Source: Collinsella aerofaciens (GTDB lineage: Bacteria > Actinomycetota > Coriobacteriia > Coriobacteriales > Coriobacteriaceae). From it: a stretch of DNA of 35,912 nucleotides. Positions within the stretch are counted from its first letter, which is position 1. Each line of letters starts with the position of its first letter. Shown piece by piece: positions 7,763-14,693 of the stretch. The notes beneath the pieces were generated by a model. It was not told the origin of the DNA and did not search any database. It worked only from the letters and a program-made list of their open reading frames with translations. The stretch is from the NCBI RefSeq assembly GCF_018785265.1, contig NZ_WQPK01000015.1:1-35912 (forward strand), in the 5' to 3' direction. The translations under genes and the position numbers were made by a program.

Positions 7763-7797
7763 ATGTCTGAGTAGTTCTTTTTAGAGGAGGAAATGTA

Positions 7798-9687
7798 ATG
7801 AACGGAGTTTTGCTCATGGTTGTGGCCGCGGCGGTGCTCGCCTGCGGCTATCTGGGCTATGGCCGATGGCTGGCCAACAAGTGGGGCATTGACAAAGAGG
7901 CCCTCACGCCGGCCAAGCGCATGAAGGACGGCAACAGCTTCTCGCCCGTCTCCGCCTTCACCGCGTTCTCGCACCAGTTCAGCTCGATCTGCGGTGCCGG
8001 CCCTGTCACGGGTACGATCGTCGCCATAGCCTTTGGCTGGCTGCCCGTCGTGCTCTGGGTCCTCGTCGGCGGCATCTTCTTTGGCGCCGTCCACGACTTT
8101 GGCGCCCTGTACGCCTCGATGAAGAACAACGGCAAGTCGCTCGCTCAGCTCATCGAGAAGTACATCGGCAAGACCGGCCGTCGTCTGTTCCTGCTGTTCT
8201 GCTGGCTGTTCTGCATCATCGTCATCGCCGCCTTCACCGACATGGTCTGCAAGACGTTCATGTTTACCCCGGCCGTTGACGCTTCTGGCGCTGCTACCGG
8301 TGCCGTCGACTTCACCAAGTCCTATGCCGCCGGCTGCGCTGGTACCATCTCCATCCTGTTCACTTTCGTCGCCATCGCCTTTGGTTGGGCCCAGAAGAAG
8401 TTCAACCTCACCGGCGCTGCCGAGTTCGTCACCGGCGTGGTCCTTATGGTTCTCATGTTCGCCGTCGGTATGCAGTTCCCGGTCTACCTGGATAAGTTCC
8501 AGTGGTTCGCCGTCGTCATGGTCTACCTGGTCTTCGCTGGCGCTATGCCCATCCAGATGCTCAAGACTCCGCGTGACTACCTCACTTCCATCATGATGAT
8601 CGTCATGATCGTCTGCGCTGTCCTCGGCATCGTCGTCCTGGGCGTCAACGGTCAGGCCACTATCACCGCTCCGGTCTTCACCGGCTTCTCCACTGCCTCC
8701 GGCATGATGTTCCCGGTCCTGTTCGTCTCTGTCGCTTGCGGTGCTCTCTCCGGTTTCCACAGCCTCGTTTCTTCCGGCACCTCTTCTAAACAGGTCGAGA
8801 AGGAGCAGGACGCCGTCAAGGTCGGTTACGGCGCCATGATCGTCGAGTCCTTCGTCGGCATCCTTGCCATCATCGTTGCCGGCATCATGTTCTCCGACAT
8901 GAACACCGCCGGTACCGGCGCCCTCAACGCCGGTGTCGCTTCCACCCCGTTCCAGATCTTCGCCGCTGGCATCTCCCGCGGTATGCAGGCCTTCGGTGTT
9001 GACGGCACGCTCGCTACCGTCTTTATGACCATGAACGTCTCCGCTCTGGCCCTGACCTCGCTCGACGCCGTCGCCCGCATCGCCCGCACTTCGTTCTCCG
9101 AGTTCTTTGCCCAGACCAACGACGCCCTGGCCATCGAGTCCAAGGCCGGCTACATGAGGGTCCTCGGCAACCCCTGGTTCGCCACGGTCGTCACCCTGCT
9201 TCCCGGTCTCGCCCTCGCTTTTGGTGGCTATGCCAACATCTGGCCGCTCTTTGGTGCTTCCAACCAGCTGCTCGGCGGCATGACCATGATCACCCTCGCC
9301 GTGTTCTGCAAGTGTACCGGCCGCAAGGGCTGGATGCTCTACGTGCCCGTCGTCTTCCTGCTCTGCTGCACCTTCACCTCGCTGGTCCAGAGCGCCATGG
9401 GCTGCATGGCCGCTGTCCAGGCTTACGGCTTCTTCGGCACCATCCCGGCTACCGCCACCACGGCCGCCGTCTCCGTCGCCGCCACCAAGGGCCTGCAGCT
9501 TGTCTTCGCCGTCCTGCTGATGGTCCTGGGCCTCATCGTCGCCGTCAACTGCCTCAAGGAGCTCTTCGGCAAGGAGGCCGGTTCCATGCCCGACGAGGAG
9601 CCCGAGTGGTCCGAGATGGGCAAGGCCGAGTACGGCCGCGCCGCTGCCGCTGAGGCTCCTGCCGACGCCGAGGCCGCCAAGGCTTAG
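7798..9687 (+). CDS. cstA: Carbon starvation protein A family transporter (CstA)
   Basis: Integral membrane protein of the CstA family. Studied members take up pyruvate and/or peptides. The N-terminal signature runs from LGYGRWLANKWGID through SAFTAFSHQFSSICGAGPVTG to GAVHDFGALYAS. The protein has about 16 hydrophobic segments and a short charged, alanine-rich cytoplasmic tail (residues about 595-629). The length of 629 residues is in the usual range between the short and long family forms. GGAGG precedes the ATG. Codon use is strongly biased to C-ending codons, which suggests high expression, unlike the more mixed usage of its neighbours. It is a single-gene unit with its own leader region and terminator. 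Specificity (pyruvate or peptide) cannot be read from the sequence. Confidence 0.92.
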   Translation: MNGVLLMVVAAAVLACGYLGYGRWLANKWGIDKEALTPAKRMKDGNSFSPVSAFTAFSHQFSSICGAGPVTGTIVAIAFGWLPVVLWVLVGGIFFGAVHDFGALYASMKNNGKSLAQLIEKYIGKTGRRLFLLFCWLFCIIVIAAFTDMVCKTFMFTPAVDASGAATGAVDFTKSYAAGCAGTISILFTFVAIAFGWAQKKFNLTGAAEFVTGVVLMVLMFAVGMQFPVYLDKFQWFAVVMVYLVFAGAMPIQMLKTPRDYLTSIMMIVMIVCAVLGIVVLGVNGQATITAPVFTGFSTASGMMFPVLFVSVACGALSGFHSLVSSGTSSKQVEKEQDAVKVGYGAMIVESFVGILAIIVAGIMFSDMNTAGTGALNAGVASTPFQIFAAGISRGMQAFGVDGTLATVFMTMNVSALALTSLDAVARIARTSFSEFFAQTNDALAIESKAGYMRVLGNPWFATVVTLLPGLALAFGGYANIWPLFGASNQLLGGMTMITLAVFCKCTGRKGWMLYVPVVFLLCCTFTSLVQSAMGCMAAVQAYGFFGTIPATATTAAVSVAATKGLQLVFAVLLMVLGLIVAVNCLKELFGKEAGSMPDEEPEWSEMGKAEYGRAAAAEAPADAEAAKA

Positions 9688-9728
9688 TCGACCTGACGAG
9701 TTGAACGTCACATCTATATGACTCGGAA

Positions 9729-9766
9729 AGACCGGGTCCGCGACTTCGCGGGCTCGGTCCTTTTTT
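9729..9766 (+). terminator. Intrinsic terminator after cstA
   Basis: An imperfect stem (GACCGGGTCCGCG pairing with CGCGGGCTCGGTC) around a short loop is followed by six T at 9761-9766. Confidence 0.85.
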
Positions 9767-9871
9767 CATGCAAAAGCTGGTGACGCTCGAGTGTTCTCGC
9801 AGATGTTTTGCGTGGATAAGGGCGCGCGTTGTACCATATAGACGTATATGTGTACATATGAAAGGGGCCCC

Positions 9872-12055
9872 GTGGCCAAGACGGTATATTCCGATAACCA
9901 AAATAATGTCGATGCCCTGGCTGAACGTCTGAGCAGCCAGACGTCGCTTTCTGCCGAGCGTGCCAAGCTGGTTGCCTACGACCTGCTCTGCCGCAAGGCG
10001 CTCAAGATTAAGTCGAGTGCGCTGGCGCAGATTTTCCGCTCCGTCGATAAGGAATGTGACACCAAGGCGATGCGCGATGAGCTTATCGCGGCAAATATCG
10101 TGACAAAGATTGAGGGTAGCGGCATTAACGGGCGCCCGGCGTTCTATACCATCAATGTCGAGATCCGCGATGTCCAGGAGCAGCCTGCCGAGTCCGTCGA
10201 AGATTTTGTCGTCGAGGATTCCGCTGACGTGCCTGCTGTGGAAGAAGTTGCTCCGCGTGAGCATGTCGATACCGATGAGTTGCTCGATGAGAACGTCGTG
10301 CGTGCCTTTACGGCCAAGGCAGGACGCGGCGGTTTTGGCGGGGGTGGCAAGCACGATGCGCAGCGCCGCGCCCAGCAGGAGCGCTTCCGTCGCGCCGTTG
10401 CTCAAAAGGGTGAGACGGATGCTGAGGCTGTTGAGACCGAGGTCGCTGCCGAGTCGCAGAAGCCCACGAAGGGGCAAAAGCCCGTGGAGGCCCAAGAGCC
10501 CAAGCGCCGTCGCGGTGCTCACTTTAAGGCTGCACAGCAGGATGCCGCGCGTGAGGTTGAAGAGTCTTCTGAGGTTGCAGACGATGTTGAGGAGTCTGCC
10601 AAGAAGGCTCCGGGTTCATGCCGTCCCGGACGTGGTTTTGCGGGGCGCGCGTATCCCGTAAGGCGTCAGGAGAAGAGCGAGCCGGCTTCGACCACTCAGG
10701 GCGAGAAGGACGAGAAGGCCGTTGAGCCGGTGGCTCGCGAGCAAAAGCCTGTTGAGCCGCAGCTTGAGGTTGATGCCGAGGCCAAGGGCCAGCAGCCTAC
10801 TGATGAGCAGACGGAGCAGGGCGCGTCGAGCAAGCCTCGCCGTCGTCGCCATCGTGGGGGCCGCAGTTCCCATGCCGAGACTGCGGCCGAGAAGACCACG
10901 CCGCAGAACGAGGATGCGAAGGCCGAGGTTTCTTCGGGGCAGCCTAAGCGCCAGCCGGCGAAGGAGAGCAAGTCCGTTCGTCCGCAGAAGCAGGCGTCTA
11001 TGCCGAAGCGCGAGCGCAATTCCCAAGGCGATTCTAAGCGCAAGTCTCAGAGGAAGCCGGAGTCTGCCGCAGCAGATACTGCTGCCCAGCAGCCCAAGTC
11101 GGCCGTTCACGGCGAGGCCTCGGCGTTTGCCCTTGCCCGCGTTTTAGGCAGGCAGCTGCTCAAAGTTGTCCCTACGCCCACGGCGCTCTCTAAGATCAAG
11201 GAGCAGCAGACACAGATCGTAAAGGTCGAGGGCAAGGACGGCAAAAAGGCTCCGCAGCGCACTCAGCACAACGAGATGTCCAACCGCAAGATTGCCGAGG
11301 AAATCGCAATCATCCAGGCTTGGATCGAGCAGAACCGAGGTGCCGATACGCCGGTTGCCTCGCGCCGCCAGCGTGCCTACCAGATCTTTAACGACGAGAA
11401 GGCTTTTGACGGCAAGCACGGTGAGCGCTTGATCAGGCGTATGACCGAAAAGGGCATCAGCATGCAGGCGATCAAGGTCGCCCCCAATCGCCCCGTGCAC
11501 TTTACGGGCTTCTTTACGCTGGGCGCCGACAAGCCGTTCATTATGGTCGAGAACCTGGACACCTACGACGAGATCGTCAAGCTGCTGCGTGGCCGCAAGC
11601 ACGCCAAGCTCTTTGGCATCAAGGTGGGCGGCGTGATTTTTGGCGGCGGATGCAAGGCGAGCGTCTCGCATGCCCTGGACGATTATCTGGCCGAGATTGG
11701 CTATCGCTTTAACTACGTCTACTACGTGGGCGATATCGATCGCGAGGGCGCGCGCATTGTCGAGCAGACTCGCAATGCCAATGTGGTTGAGATTCGCCTG
11801 CATGCCGGCATGTACCGCGCCATGCTCGCCGAGCATAAGCGTCGCGTGAAGGCCGGCGGCGAGTGCGAGCCCGCGGCTGCCAACCAGGGCGTGCCGCAAA
11901 ACCTGGCGGCGACGATCAAGGATCTGCCCATGGTTACGCGCGTGCAGTTCCGCAACGTGCTGCGCGAGGGCGGGCGCATTCCGCAGGAGATCCTGATGAC
12001 CGCCGACTATCGGGATGGCGACTCAGGAAGCTTCGACCGCATGCTCAACAACTAG
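9872..12055 (+). CDS. Protein with N-terminal winged-helix-like region, disordered middle and JetD/TOPRIM-like C-terminus
   Basis: I do not recognise a named gene. I start at GTG 9872 because AAAGGGG lies 6-12 bases upstream; an ATG at 9848 precedes that site. The 727-residue product has three parts. Residues 1 to about 105 look like a small helical, possibly winged-helix, domain. Residues about 110-440 are low-complexity, rich in Lys, Glu, Arg and Gln, and probably disordered. Residues about 465-727 form a folded domain with VENLDTY (E560), a glycine patch FGGGCKAS, and YVGDIDREGARIV (D621, D623). That E...G...DxD order is the TOPRIM arrangement and most resembles the C-terminal DUF2220 domain of Wadjet JetD, a plasmid-cleaving nuclease. 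No jetA, jetB or jetC lies nearby. A nuclease or topoisomerase-like activity is inferred, not shown. Confidence 0.75.
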   Translation: MAKTVYSDNQNNVDALAERLSSQTSLSAERAKLVAYDLLCRKALKIKSSALAQIFRSVDKECDTKAMRDELIAANIVTKIEGSGINGRPAFYTINVEIRDVQEQPAESVEDFVVEDSADVPAVEEVAPREHVDTDELLDENVVRAFTAKAGRGGFGGGGKHDAQRRAQQERFRRAVAQKGETDAEAVETEVAAESQKPTKGQKPVEAQEPKRRRGAHFKAAQQDAAREVEESSEVADDVEESAKKAPGSCRPGRGFAGRAYPVRRQEKSEPASTTQGEKDEKAVEPVAREQKPVEPQLEVDAEAKGQQPTDEQTEQGASSKPRRRRHRGGRSSHAETAAEKTTPQNEDAKAEVSSGQPKRQPAKESKSVRPQKQASMPKRERNSQGDSKRKSQRKPESAAADTAAQQPKSAVHGEASAFALARVLGRQLLKVVPTPTALSKIKEQQTQIVKVEGKDGKKAPQRTQHNEMSNRKIAEEIAIIQAWIEQNRGADTPVASRRQRAYQIFNDEKAFDGKHGERLIRRMTEKGISMQAIKVAPNRPVHFTGFFTLGADKPFIMVENLDTYDEIVKLLRGRKHAKLFGIKVGGVIFGGGCKASVSHALDDYLAEIGYRFNYVYYVGDIDREGARIVEQTRNANVVEIRLHAGMYRAMLAEHKRRVKAGGECEPAAANQGVPQNLAATIKDLPMVTRVQFRNVLREGGRIPQEILMTADYRDGDSGSFDRMLNN

Positions 12056-12062
12056 GGCGTTC

Positions 12063-12199
12063 GGCCCCGGGAGAGTGGGGACACCGGCTTAGGTTTCCTG
12101 CTCTACAGTCCTGCTCACGACGGAGGCCACATTAAGTGGCCTCCTGTTCGTGCGGAACTCGCGATAAACCTAAGCCGGTGTCCCCACTCTCCCGGGGCC
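12063..12199 (+). repeat. Long hairpin element, copy 3 (34-nt arms, 69-nt core)
   Basis: Bases 12063-12096 pair perfectly with 12166-12199 around a core of exactly 69 nt (12097-12165). The core differs from copy 1 at about six positions. These include a compensated A-T to G-C change in the central stem and a replacement of the GCAA/TTGC helix by ACGA/TCGT. It begins eight bases after the stop of the preceding gene. Confidence 0.93.
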
Positions 12200-12325
12200 T
12201 GCGGCTACTTGGTTGTCGCATGCGGCTCGCTTTTCGGAACTGGGCTGATATTTTCTTGATGTTAGGCGCTCTTGGTCCTAATGGGCTTGGGGCGCCTTCG
12301 CGTTTCCTCAGCTCCGCACCCTTGC

Positions 12326-12342
12326 GGGTTCGAATCCCTCCG
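12326..12342 (+). other. tRNA T-arm-like fragment, inverted match to tRNA-Gln
   Basis: Seventeen bases (GGGTTCGAATCCCTCCG) are identical to the T-arm and acceptor start of the adjacent tRNA-Gln, but on the opposite strand. The bases after it (GCTTGCCCA) resemble an acceptor end, and a terminator with a T-tract follows on the same strand. I find no matching 5' acceptor, D-arm or anticodon arm upstream, so it is not an intact tRNA. It may be a tRNA remnant or an old attachment-site duplicate. Confidence 0.45.
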
Positions 12343-12356
12343 CTTGCCCACAAGAA

Positions 12357-12395
12357 AGCGCCCTGGGCCGTTATGGGCTCAGGGCGCTCAATTTT
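12357..12395. terminator. Bidirectional terminator-like hairpin beside tRNA-Gln
   Basis: A 13-bp stem (12357-12369 with 12376-12388, one G-T pair) has a 6-nt loop. It is followed on + by CAATTTT and on - by a weaker TTTCTT. It ends the minus-strand tRNA-Gln transcript and could also end a + transcript. Confidence 0.7.
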
Positions 12396-12397
12396 AA

Positions 12398-12472
12398 TGG
12401 CTGGGACGGAGGGATTCGAACCCCCAACAGCCGGCACCAAAAACCGGAGTTCTACCGTTGAACTACGTCCCA
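12398..12472 (-). tRNA. tRNA-Gln (anticodon UUG)
   Basis: Read on the minus strand it starts TGGGACG and ends CGTCCCA-G-CCA, giving a 7-bp acceptor with encoded CCA. The D-arm contains GTTCAACGGTAGAAC. The anticodon stem CCGGT/GCCGG holds the loop TTTTGGT, so the anticodon is UUG and the tRNA reads CAA. The T-loop is TTCGAAT. The anticodon arm closely matches bacterial tRNA-Gln. No intervening sequence is seen. Confidence 0.93.
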
Positions 12473-12510
12473 ATGTGTGGTGTTGCCCAAAAACAACTCG
12501 TTTAGTTTAC

Positions 12511-13416
12511 CTAATCTGCGAGGGCATCGCAAACGCCGTCGAGCAGGCGTACGGCGAGTGTCTGCGCGTCGCTGGCCGTGAAGGTGCCGTTGTAGCGCGT
12601 CATGCCCGTGAGCTCAATGCGAATGCGTGCCGGCTTCTGCTGCGCGGCAACATTGGCAGTGCGGATGCGCTGGGCCAGGTTGTGACACTCGGCGAGGGCA
12701 ATCGTGGCGCGCGGTGCGGCGTCGGCGGGCAGCTCGTCGCTTGCGATCTCGAGCACCAGGTCAACGTCGGTTGGGACCTCGGAGTCGCAGAGCATCATGC
12801 CGCTGTTGTCGGTCGTTGCCGTGGCGATATTCCACATGCGCGATGCAACGCTGCGTGCGATGGGGTCCTCACCGATGACGGCAATCTGGAAACGCTCGAG
12901 CACGTTGGCGGCACGGGCAAAACCGATGCGCGACTCGGCCTCGGTAACCGAGGGCTTACCCTCCCACACGTGATGCAGGCGGTTGATATAGGCGTAGGTA
13001 TCCTGGAACGCCATGCCATCGGCAAACAGGCCAACATTTTCCTGGAACTGCTGCAGAGCGGCCTCGGTGTGCGGGCCAAAATAGCCGTCGTTCTCACCGC
13101 AGGCAAAGCCCAAAACGTTGAGCGCGCGCTGCAGGGCCTGAACGTCGGCGCCATGGAAATTGGGCATGCGCAGATAGAGCGTGCGGTCGCCCAGCTTATA
13201 CGAGGCGTCTACCAGGGCGCTCCAACAGGGGATATCGACGGCACAGCCAGCGGCAAGGCCGCTATCGAGCCTAAAGGTGCCAACAGCCTGCTCGGTGGTG
13301 GTGCCAAAGCGCTTGTCGGAGACCTCGGCGTCATCGATTGTATAGCCGAGCTGCAGAAGGCGGGACTGCACGTCCTCGACGGCTGCTCCCTGCATGCCCG
13401 TTGTAATAGGTTCCAT
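12511..13416 (-). CDS. Peptidoglycan-binding domain protein
   Basis: A 301-residue protein with two tandem PG_binding_1 domains. The first is at about residues 5-68 (QGAAVEDVQSRLLQLGY ... RFGTTTEQAV), the second at about 78-150 (DVQALQRALNVLGF ... YFGPHTEAALQQFQ). The C-terminal half (about 155-301) has no catalytic motif that I recognise; it might be a degenerate amidase-like or binding fold. There is no signal peptide or membrane segment at the N-terminus, so it may be cytosolic, or exported by an unknown route. The start is supported by AAAGGGG just upstream. It lies downstream of the polyprenyl synthase on the same strand. A cell-wall role is inferred from the domains only. Confidence 0.75.
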   Translation of the reverse strand: MEPITTGMQGAAVEDVQSRLLQLGYTIDDAEVSDKRFGTTTEQAVGTFRLDSGLAAGCAVDIPCWSALVDASYKLGDRTLYLRMPNFHGADVQALQRALNVLGFACGENDGYFGPHTEAALQQFQENVGLFADGMAFQDTYAYINRLHHVWEGKPSVTEAESRIGFARAANVLERFQIAVIGEDPIARSVASRMWNIATATTDNSGMMLCDSEVPTDVDLVLEIASDELPADAAPRATIALAECHNLAQRIRTANVAAQQKPARIRIELTGMTRYNGTFTASDAQTLAVRLLDGVCDALAD

Positions 13417-13554
13417 GAACGAACCCCTTTCGGCGTATCATTCGTACTATTTGAGCGCCTGTCGGATAGACGACGCAAAGAGATGCATAAACATACATTC
13501 AACAGTGTAGCAACTTGTACCCAAATGCGCTGCCGACAGGTTTTGCAACCCCCG

Positions 13555-14580
13555 CTAGTTGAGTCGCTCCACAAAGAAATCTGCCATGGAGAGGAACAGT
13601 TCGCGTGCATGCTGGTCGAGCGAAACGTCCTCGATGGCGGCCTTGGCTTTGGCGGTCAGGTCCAGCGCGTAGGCGTGGGCGTAATCGATAGAGCCGGTCT
13701 GTTGGAAGATCTCCACAGCACGTGCAAGTTGCGCGGGGTCCTCGGTGCCCGAGGAAAGGATTGCCTCGACCTCGTCGTGATAACGCTCGTCTGACAGGGC
13801 GTGCACGGCGACGAGGGTGCGCTTACCCTCGGTGATATCGGTGCGGAAGTCCTTGTTGGCGGCCTCTTTGGTGCCGATCAAGTTGAGCAGATCATCTTGG
13901 ATCTGGAAGGCAAGGCCTGTGTGCAGGCCAAAGGCGCGCAGCGCCTCAATCTGCTCCTCGCTGCCGCCGCCGATAATGGCTCCGGCGGCAAGTGGCGTAG
14001 CTCCGCTGTAGTACGCGGTCTTGTGCGTCGCCATGTCCAGATAATTGTCGACCGAGATGTCAAAGCGCCCGTCGCGGACCCAGCCCAAGTCGAGCGCCTG
14101 GCCCTCGATGGTTCGGACGATCATCTCGGTGAGCTCGTGGAGTACACGGAGTTTCACGTCTGCCTCGAGCGTGGGGTCGTCGAGAACCGTCTTGGTGACC
14201 ATGGTGAGCGCCAGATCGCCGCAGTTGATGGCAAGTCCTGTGCCCTCGGTAAGGTGCATGCAGGGCTTGCCACGACGCAGCTGGCCGTTGTCGGCGATGT
14301 CGTCATGGATAAGCGCTCCCGATTGAAAGTGCTCGATAGCCGCCGCCGCGCTGCGGGCGCTCTCAAAGCTGCCACCTACCGCGGTGGCGGCGAGCATGCA
14401 GATGAGCGGGCGGTGGCGCTTGCCGGCATTGGCCGTAAATGCCGAGAGCGGGGTATACAGGTAGCGCTCGATATCGGCAGAGGTCGCCTGTCCGTCAAAG
14501 AACGTGGCCAGATAGTCGTTAATCTGGCCAAAGTGCTGGGCTAAAAAGCTGGTAAACGGACTGGACACGGGTTCTCGCAT
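13555..14580 (-). CDS. Polyprenyl (isoprenoid) diphosphate synthase
   Basis: Trans-type prenyltransferase that condenses isopentenyl diphosphate with allylic diphosphates. The first aspartate-rich motif is HDDIAD and the second is QDDLLN; GKRHRPL and GKRTL are the diphosphate-binding segments. The length of 341 residues suits a short- to medium-chain synthase such as farnesyl, geranylgeranyl or octaprenyl diphosphate synthase, but chain length cannot be fixed by eye. The product could feed undecaprenyl carrier or quinone synthesis. It starts at the ATG at 14580. An inverted repeat lies upstream at 14602-14624. Confidence 0.88.
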   Translation of the reverse strand: MREPVSSPFTSFLAQHFGQINDYLATFFDGQATSADIERYLYTPLSAFTANAGKRHRPLICMLAATAVGGSFESARSAAAAIEHFQSGALIHDDIADNGQLRRGKPCMHLTEGTGLAINCGDLALTMVTKTVLDDPTLEADVKLRVLHELTEMIVRTIEGQALDLGWVRDGRFDISVDNYLDMATHKTAYYSGATPLAAGAIIGGGSEEQIEALRAFGLHTGLAFQIQDDLLNLIGTKEAANKDFRTDITEGKRTLVAVHALSDERYHDEVEAILSSGTEDPAQLARAVEIFQQTGSIDYAHAYALDLTAKAKAAIEDVSLDQHARELFLSMADFFVERLN

Positions 14581-14601
14581 TCTTTCTTAGGTTGCATTGA
14601 T

Positions 14602-14624
14602 GCAATATGCAGACAACATATTGC
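14602..14624. promoter_or_regulatory. 8-bp inverted repeat upstream of the polyprenyl synthase
   Basis: GCAATATG (14602-14609) and CATATTGC (14617-14624) form a perfect inverted repeat with a 7-nt spacer. It sits 22 bp before the start of the minus-strand synthase gene. It may be an operator; no regulator is identified. Confidence 0.4.
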
Positions 14625-14693
14625 CACATCAGGGCGTTTGGCGCGGCAGTTTTGGCGATTTAGGACAACGGGCGTGCGTTTGATGGATTGTGC

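Noticed and set aside
7753-9711. Long open frame on the minus strand opposite cstA
   Set aside because: Its composition (Gly/Asp/Glu/His-rich, low complexity) is what the reverse of a GC-biased membrane protein gives. No ribosome site or family match; cstA explains the DNA.
9872-12055. Complete Wadjet (JetABCD) defence system
   Set aside because: Only a JetD-like C-terminal domain is present; neighbours are cstA, tRNA-Gln and a peptidoglycan-binding protein, with no SMC-like or kleisin-like genes.
12240-12352. Intact second tRNA on the plus strand
   Set aside because: Only a T-arm and an acceptor-like 3' end can be found; no complementary 5' acceptor, D-arm or anticodon arm.
12136-13794. 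552-codon open frame on + across the tRNA and two minus-strand genes
   Set aside because: It runs through the hairpin element, the terminator and antisense to tRNA-Gln, and contains no recognisable domain.
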